Positions 57,069-64,000 of a stretch of DNA of 64,000 nt are shown one piece after another. The notes beneath the pieces were generated by a model, which saw nothing but the letters and a program-made list of their open reading frames with translations, made no database searches and was not told where the DNA came from. The DNA is taken from positions 1 through 64,000 of the forward strand of contig CAUWAG010000018.1 in assembly GCA_963556695.1 (NCBI GenBank). Reading direction: 5' to 3'. Within the stretch, counting starts at the first letter, position 1; the number at the start of each line of letters is the position of its first letter. A program made the position numbers and the translations under genes. This DNA comes from Anthostomella pinea (taxonomy: Eukaryota; Ascomycota; Sordariomycetes; Xylariales; Xylariaceae).

Positions 57069-57596
57069 ATAGAGGAGCCTGACGATAACAAAAAGGACGA
57101 GGAAGAGGGGGAGTTGGACTGGCTGGTGGTGGCCGAAAAGGACGTCGAGCAGGACCTCGACACGTCGAAGAAGGAACTCGAGCTTATCCGAAGCATCATC
57201 GAAGACGTGGACGGCTGCCTGGCAGCGGAGAAGAAGCCAAGCCGCACCCTCCGAGATCAGAAGATGCAGATGGGGGCATGTCAAGAATATTCAAGTTCTC
57301 GATGTGCCATGCTCAAGGAACGGCTTCGACAGGTGCAGTTCTGGGCAAGCAGCAGGCAGATGGGACGTACCATACCGGAAAAGGCGCCCGGAGAATGGCA
57401 GACGGCGGATCTCGAATGGAGAATATGGCTCAGCGAGCAGACGGCCACCAAGACCGACCAGCTCGACCAGACGCCCGTGTCAGCGCTGGAGCAGACGGTC
57501 GACCCCGAGAACGATGCGGCGTGGAGGATCTGGGGACCATTGGCGCATATACTGACGGCTTATGTGTGGCATAACGAGCAGCAATACACGCCGTGA
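57069..57596 (+). CDS. Unclassified charged helical protein fragment
   Basis: The frame from about 57069 (E-E-P-D-D-N-K-K-D-E-E-E-G-E-L-D-W-L) to TGA 57594-57596 is acidic, then helical (A-E-K-D-V-E-Q-D-L-D-T-S-K-K-E-L-E-L-I). It ends with tryptophan-containing blocks (E-W-R-I-W-L-S-E-Q and A-A-W-R-I-W-G-P). The internal ATG at 57114 is the first available start, but coding character begins before it, so upstream exons are probably missing or decayed. No domain is recognised. The arrangement is loosely like the helical part of fungal CorA-like proteins, but I would not assign it. Confidence 0.35.
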   Translation: MEEPDDNKKDEEEGELDWLVVAEKDVEQDLDTSKKELELIRSIIEDVDGCLAAEKKPSRTLRDQKMQMGACQEYSSSRCAMLKERLRQVQFWASSRQMGRTIPEKAPGEWQTADLEWRIWLSEQTATKTDQLDQTPVSALEQTVDPENDAAWRIWGPLAHILTAYVWHNEQQYTP

Positions 57597-60250
57597 GAAC
57601 GAGTAGGTGACCGGGGACCGATCCCATTGCGAGACCCCAGGACGGGTGACAGCGGTGACAACCGAGGGAGGTGGAAAAGTGTCCCGCGACGACGAGCTAA
57701 ACGAACCCGAGGCTACCTACTGTGTAAGCCACTCGCCAGCAGCCCGACAGTTCCGTAGGCCATGACGAATGCGCATACCGAGTGCTGAGAGAGTCGCTGC
57801 TCTCGGTGACGAAGTAGGTATTGGAGGCCAGGTCTCGCCTATCGACGGGCCAATTGAGAGTGGTTGAAATAGAGGTGAATACCTAAACTACTAGGTATAA
57901 GCGTAACGGGTTATTGCAGGCACAACATGCCACCTCATGTAGACGTTCCGAAAGCAGGCTTGCCAAGCTAGCCGAGAGCCGATCTCCAAGAATTTAGAAG
58001 GAGCATATCTTTTCTGCTTGATATATCGTGTTCAAGACCTAGTGATGTTGTTCTTGGCGATGGACAATGTGGCAGGTTGCGAGTGAATGCGCCTGGTGAC
58101 TGCGGCGGCCCCTTGGTCCGAGGCACCCGACTGGTCTGTCTGTCTCTCGGTTATGTGAGCCTCAAGCAGAGCCAGCTGGCACCCGCATCTCGTCAAGGTC
58201 CACTGCAATTGCTTCATGATGTGCAGACGTCGTCGAGATGACCTTTGATCTCAGATGGATTCTGGAATTTGCAGCCGGCCGAGGCACGGTCCTCTCGCAA
58301 GTTGACCCCGACAGCCCGATCACCGATATGGACGGGGGCGATAGACTTGGCTATACGATACCCGCATATTTCAGGCTATCAGGCGATCAGACCCGCGAGC
58401 TTGATAAGCCCCAGCGGTTCAGCTCCAGCTGGAGGCTAGGCAGGCTCCACTATAGATACGCGTGGGCAGTGGCAGCAGTGGCAGCAGTGGGCACCTGCAC
58501 GCGCTTCGTCCCGAGCTGGAGCTGACCAGCGGGCTATGAGGTTTGGTTATCAGCACCGTTGTCGCTTCCCCCAGGTTTCGTCAGCTGCTATTACGTACCA
58601 TTAAACGGTTAGGGGCATTTGATAAGCACACCGAAGCCCCCGTTTAGGCATAGTTACCTATCTAGGTAGTCTAGACTGTTTCGCTTGCTTCCATTCCCAC
58701 TGTTTCAATGTTCCCTCGCAGCCCTCGGTCTGGCCGAGTGAGAATGGTGGGAATAGTGGGAATGGAAGCACCATCATGCACAGATGAGGCGACGAGCCAC
58801 TCGGCTGGAATACTAGGTAGCTTCCAGAAGCCTTCTCTTGCATCTGTAGGATTCACTCATGACCGGCCCGTCCTGTCCTGTTTGTTCTACGCGCCGGCCG
58901 TGCTTGCTTCTTTGGGCAGGTGCGTGTTGCCGTGCGGGTAGTCAAGGGCATGAAGGGAATAGTCAAAGGCAGGGAAACGGGGTACATATCCTTTTGATTG
59001 ATTTGATTTGTTGCCTACCTTCTAAAGTAATTTGTCTTGGGTGGCACGGATACTGGGATACGTTGGGATGCTCCTTCCGAGTTCGAGTCGTCCCTCAATT
59101 GGCAGCAAGCAGGCAGGCAGCCGTACACAAGCACACAAGCACACGAGCACACGAGCACTGAACCGAGGACTCGGCGACGGCTGGGGGCATGGCACCGGTG
59201 TCAGTGGTGTGTGCCGGGAATATTGGCCTTGAACACGTATGGTAAATCCCGATATAGGAACTTTAAGTACTGATATAGGATGAATTATTATAGTATTATT
59301 AGTTCGTCCCTTGCGCAGGTATTGGACACTTGGCCTCGCCACTGACAGTCCCAAGGTGATCAATGATAGAGCTGACAACCCTTGAAGATGGCGACGTCTC
59401 CCAGATAGACCCGGGCCAATCAGAGACCCTCCATGGCCCTGCCAGCCACCTCTTATCTCCCACTAGGAGTTGGACATCCCCGAGTCCACCGTCGGTCACC
59501 CAGCACGAGGCTTGGGACTTTCTACTGCCTACTACTAGTAGTAACTGCGGGCAGCAGGACTAGCCGCTAGCCCGGACGAGTATCGATTCATTCCTCTTTT
59601 GAACGTTGCGATGCGGGTGTTTGTCGTTCGATGAGTCTTGGCTTGGGTGCCAGTCTAGCCAGTGCTTGATGATCGACATGGATGCGCATCACCCATTCAG
59701 TGATCACGCGAGTCGTGGGCACTGGCCACTCTGCCACTCTGCCACTCCTCGTCTGTGCTGCGCCGTGCCGCCGCCGCCCTGCCTCCAGGCTCCTCCCTCC
59801 CTAGACCCTCCTGTGCCTCCGTGCCTCCTCCTCCTCCCTCATGCGGCCAGTGCCCAGTGCCCAGTGGCCTTGGGAACCCCCCCAGTTCCCCTAGTTCGAC
59901 GGCGCGACGCACATCAATCCAGTTGTGATCCATCCGCTTGCCGGGGGGCCCTCCATCATCCTGGAAGTTCCATTGGATGATGGAACGCGTCCCAAGTCGA
60001 CCCTCGGGGGTGGCTACTAGGGGTGCTACCCACAGTAAGCCTCGTCCGGATCGACAATCAAATGAATAAATAGTCTATGGTGCACCCTCACAACCTGCCA
60101 TGCGCCGTGTCTCGCTCTTCTCTTTCTTATCACACCCGGAGTCGTAACAGCAGTAGACTCGACTGTTGTCTGATTCATTCACCACCCATTTCTCGAATCT
60201 CGAATCTCGAATCTCGAGTCTAGAGTCGCTGTTCGTCCCTACCACCCACC
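57597..60250. other. Intergenic, promoter side of the amino-acid permease
   Basis: No gene is supported. The leader just before the permease ATG contains a tandem AATCTCG repeat (about 60191-60220), and CACACAAG-like repeats occur near 59130-59155. Confidence 0.45.
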
Positions 60251-62113
60251 ATGTCGGCGACCGACCCCGCTGTCAGCAGTGGCAGCAAGTCCATAAATGA
60301 AAAGGACGTTGGCCTTCCCGGCTACCACGCGAGCCCCGCCTCCCCCGTCCAGGAGGAGGGCGCTGTTCGATCCGAGCACTGGGCCACCCGCCTTGGTGTC
60401 AACGCCGAGTCCTTCAAGAAGCGCGACTATGGCAAGGGTATCGTCGAGCTCGAGCGCTCCATGAAGCCCCGTCATCTGCACATGATCGCCATCGGAGGCT
60501 CCATCGGTGCCGGTTTCTTCGTGGGCTCGGGCGCCGCCTTGTCCACGGGTGGCCCGGCCTCTCTCCTGATCGACTTTATCATCATCGGTGTCATGATGTT
60601 CAACGTCGGTAAGTTTTCTCCGACACCCCAACACCCCAACACCATGTGGTTTCTTCGGGGGCAAAGCTGACATTGTACTAGTGTATGCTCTCGGTGAACT
60701 CGCTGTCATGTACCCTGTCTCGGGTGGTTTCTACACCTATGCCGTTCGCTTCATCGACCCCGCCTGGGGTTTCGCCATGGGCTGGAACTACGTCATGCAA
60801 TGGGCCATCGTCGTGCCGCTCGAGCTGACCGTCTGCGCCATTTCCATATCCTATTGGAATGACGTCGTAAGCCCCGGCGTCTGGATCACCGTCTTCTTCG
60901 TCTTCATCATCATCGTGAACATCTTCGGCACCCTGGGTTACGCCGAGGAGGAGTTCTGGTCTGCCTTCCTGAAGCTGAGCGCCACCGTCATCTTCATCAT
61001 CATCGCTGTCATCATGGTCTGCGGTGGCGGCCCGGAACGGGGCCAGTACGACCACTACTGGGGCGCCAGGCTGTGGTTCGAGCCCGGTGCCTTCCGCAAT
61101 GGCTTCCGCGGCTTCTGTTCCGTCTTCGTCACCGCTGCCTTCGCCTTCAGCGGCACCGAGCTGGTTGGTCTCGCCGCTGCCGAGGCCAAGAACCCCGTCA
61201 AGTCGCTTCCCGGTGCCATCAAGCAGGTCTTCTGGCGTATCACACTATTCTACGTCCTGGGTCTTCTCATGGTCGGCCTCTTGATCTCCAGTGATGACCC
61301 GCATCTCCTCAACGCCAGCTCCGACGACAGCGCCGCCTCCCCCTTCGTTCTGGTCGGACAGTACGCCGGCCTCGCTGGCTTCAACCACTTCATGAACTTC
61401 ATCATCCTGGTGTCGGTCATCTCCATCGGTGTCTCGGGTGTTTACGGTGGAAGCCGTACCCTGACCGCCCTGGCTCAGCAGGGTTACGCCCCCACCATCT
61501 TCAGCTACGTCGATCGCAGCGGTCGCCCCCTCGCCTCCGTCGCCTTCGTTCTGGCTTTTGGACTCCTGGCCTACGTCGACTTGGCCGCCGCCGGCGGTAC
61601 TGTCTTCACCTGGCTCCAAGCTCTGTCGGGTCTCGCTGCTCTCTTCACCTGGGGGTCCATCTGCCTGTCCCACATCCGATTCCGAAGTGCCTGGGCCTAC
61701 CACGGCCACACCCTTGACGAGATCCCATTCAAGGCCATTGGTGGTGTCTATGGATCGTGGCTCGGTCTCATCCTCGTCGTTCTGGTGCTCATTGCTCAAG
61801 TAAGCCCCCCCTGCGTTGTTTGGCAGCAGAAAACTAGTTACTGACCGTAATTTCCCAGTTCTACGTCGCAGTTTGCCCGGTCACAGGGGGGTACAACACC
61901 GCCGGAGGCTTTTTCGAGAGCTATCTTGCCTTCCCCGTTGTCATATTGTTCTATGCCGTCGGTTACGCGTGGAAGCGTACCGGCTGGTTGAAGACCAGTC
62001 AGATCGACGTGGACTCAGGCCGCCGAGAGACCGACTGGGACGAGATTAATGCGTACCGCCAGGAGCTTGCCGCGAAACCCGCGTGGAAGCGTATCTTGGG
62101 AATGATATTCTAA
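60251..62113 (+). CDS. Amino-acid permease (GAP1/INDA1-like, APC superfamily)
   Basis: Exons 60251-60608, 60682-61799 and 61859-62113 encode 576 residues (introns 73 and 59 bp). The protein sits in the plasma membrane and imports amino acids by proton symport. The cytosolic N-terminus (about 75 residues) leads to the family signature R-H-L-H-M-I-A-I-G-G-S-I-G-A-G-F-F-V-G-S-G in helix 1. G-E-L-A-V-M-Y-P-V-S-G-G-F follows in helix 2-3, F-S-G-T-E-L-V-G-L-A-A-A-E in helix 6, and G-V-Y-G-G-S-R-T-L further on. About 12 hydrophobic segments are visible, and the cytosolic tail ends W-K-R-I-L-G-M-I-F. The length is normal for the family. Substrate range cannot be told. It is not part of a visible cluster with the NRPS-like gene 8 kb away. 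Confidence 0.93.
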
Positions 62114-63321
62114 GAGGAAGGCAGGCGACATCACATTGTCTACCTATAACTGTGGAGACATGCGCTCGCTGGTACTGGATCTGGCCCATATGTGTGCAGT
62201 TGGGTCGGGTATATAGAGAAAATGGTTCTGTTTTATCATAGTGTGCATTAGGTTAGGAGCATGGGCCGTGCTGGCTGTCGAGATACCACTGTCATCATGT
62301 AGCTTAGCTTTACTTGGGGGATACCTGAGCGGACTCTAGTTGAATGCCTCGGGGTAATGAAAGTCGTTCCACTACTGTATACCAACGTTAGTCTCTGTTA
62401 CAACGCATTGGGCTTTTGCTCTGCAGCTATTGCCCTCATTGATGCTCGACTAGTTCATTGACTGGAGATACTGTACCTCTGTGATGAGGACACGAGCTGG
62501 TTAGGTAAGTGTTTCGTCAGTACCCGGTGGCACCTAGCTTTCATTTGATCTTTGCGAAGGGATCAATGAAAGTCTTCGTGAATCCATTGGACTGCGGAGT
62601 TCGATATGTGAGAGTAAAAGCTCCGGGTGGCTTGCTGGTATCCTGGATGGCTGAGTGGTAATGCCTTGCCATGGGCACAGCTGAGCTCTATGATAATCAG
62701 CAGGTTTCGGGATACTGCTGCCACGAACCTTATGAGCAAGAAAAAAAAAAAGCATGCTCATTGGCTTCCACTTACATTGCCATTGGTGCATGTTAGTATA
62801 TGGACAGCCTGCTGGATCCCAATGCGAGGTACCCGGACCCGTCACAGGACCCCAGCGAACCCTACCTGGAGGAAATGTTCTAGAAACCGTCGGTGAATGG
62901 CACTAATGCTGTACTACAGAAGCGAAGCTGCATACATTGGTGATACTTGTTCTGTACCTAGGTAGTATGATTGATGTTCCGGGTGCTTGGCCTGGTACCG
63001 GCAGTACTAAGTAGGTAGGCTCCGGAACACGCACCCCGGTCTTGCACATCTTCAAAGGGACGACCTGCGCTGTCGTCGAAGCCACCGGTTCAAGCACATC
63101 CGTTACACCATGTCTATTCTTGATGCCGTTTTTAAAACGAAGGCATTACCATAAAAGCTTCTAAGCCAAGCAATAGCCAGCCGCAAAGGTGGGTCCAGGG
63201 GTTCACGCCTGAGCCGGCGCTTCAATACATGGTAGAAAGGAGTCCAATTTCAAGCGTATGGGTACTGGAGAGTCGCTGCTAGGCAGTACAATATTTGTCT
63301 TCCGAGAGGCTCTGCAGTGAT
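62114..63321. other. Intergenic between convergent permease and aquaporin genes
   Basis: Both genes end toward this region. No additional gene or RNA is seen. Confidence 0.5.
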
Positions 63322-63959
63322 TTAGCTCCTATCTTTCACCGCAATGATCTTCTCTCCAACGTTGCTCTGGTACTCATCAATGTTCGGACTGACTGTCCAG
63401 TACTCCAACTTCCGAATGAGCAAGTAAAATGCAACAGCAAGCAGGGCTCCGAGTCCTGGACCAACCCAATATATCCAATGATAACCTGGGAATCGGCCTT
63501 GCACAACGCATACGGCGAAGGAGCGCGCAGGGTTAATGCTTGCGCCGGTATATGATTGTCCCCTGACAGTTCAAGTCAGATAGGTGTACTGTCATGACGG
63601 TGAGACGAGGAGGCTCGAACTTACGCAAGAACAGCTGCGAAGACGGCGAGCCCGATACCTACAGGGGCAATGTAGGTGGCCTTGTGCTTTTCCGTCGCCA
63701 GCATGAAAATGGCAAGAACGACCTAAGAGAAGAAAGCGTCAGTCTAGTTCGTATGTGCCGTACGATGGTATTGATGAGTGTAACATGCCTGTGCCGTCAA
63801 GAACATCTCGATGAAAAGGCCTTGCGTGATGCTTGTCTGGTCTCCTAGCTTCGTTGCTGGGAGACTTCCCGGTGGCAGTAAGCCGTAGCAGATAGCTGCG
63901 GCAAGGATACTCGCCACCATCTGCGTGATGATTGAGAGCACGCCGCGCACGGGGTTAAC
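63322..63959 (-). CDS. Aquaporin/MIP channel, 3' part (5' end beyond the window)
   Basis: Exons 63959-63789, 63722-63625 and 63562-63322 encode the last 169 residues. A preceding intron ends at 63960 (branch GACTAAG, acceptor TTAG), and the first half of the gene, including the first NPA loop, lies outside. MIP channels conduct water or glycerol across membranes. Seen here are V-N-P-V-R-G (loop before helix 3), [11 protein letters not shown], the second NPA box as [11 protein letters not shown], and [13 protein letters not shown], as in orthodox fungal aquaporins. The intron at 63788-63723 has a GC donor (CAG/GCATGT), the only choice that keeps the frame. The next intron (63624-63563) uses GTAAGT. 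Confidence 0.9.
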
Positions 63960-64000
63960 CTAATCGAAGTTCTTAGTCGGTTTGCATCACAGGCTGGTCT

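Noticed and set aside
56280..57284. 334-codon minus-strand open frame
   Set aside because: The composition is Arg/Ser/Cys-rich with no domain, and it overlaps a more coding-like plus-strand frame at its right end. It is probably a chance frame.

Overview
The window is nuclear DNA of a filamentous ascomycete, most likely a Sordariomycete. The evidence is short GT-AG introns (mostly 50-100 bp) with CTAAC/CTGAC branch sites, TTAGGG-type telomeric DNA, fungal-only families (GH62, SAPS, PAC1, STAND/NACHT), Tad-like LINEs, a pogo/Fot1-type transposon, and stop codons explicable by C-to-T change (RIP-like).

Region 1 (1-14 kb) is accessory and repeat-rich. It holds a perfect 45-unit interstitial telomeric array, a 183-bp insertion between 13-bp direct repeats, a LINE 3' fragment, a complete but inactivated pogo-type element with TIRs, and a truncated NACHT gene. 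It also holds a decayed Tad-like LINE interrupted by a full-length SINE (tRNA-like head, LINE-like tail, 13-bp target duplication), a second truncated SINE, and a broken HMG-box gene. No intact housekeeping gene is visible here.

Region 2 (14-24 kb) is gene-poor. It has a secreted GH62 arabinofuranosidase, two small secreted-protein genes (one with a probable stwintron and an internal stop), an NADPH-dependent medium-chain reductase and an amidohydrolase relic.

Region 3 (24-41 kb) is core genome: a STU2/XMAP215 microtubule polymerase (-), PAC1/LIS1 (+), a secreted GH20 hexosaminidase (+) whose first intron is best read as a stwintron, and a SAPS-domain phosphatase subunit (+). PAC1 and STU2 both act in microtubule/dynein biology.

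Region 4 (44-52.5 kb) is one 2762-residue NRPS-like gene. The frame is open across three exons, but the signature motifs of all four carrier domains, both C domains and the A domain are degenerate. No tailoring, transporter or regulator gene flanks it. It looks like a maintained pseudo-enzyme rather than a biosynthetic locus, and is the most unusual object in the window.

Region 5 (52.5-64 kb) has two small uncharacterised minus-strand genes or relics, an unclassified open frame, a GAP1-family amino-acid permease (+) and the 3' part of an aquaporin (-) running off the right edge.

All gene models were made by eye from splice motifs, reading frame and family knowledge. No search was run.
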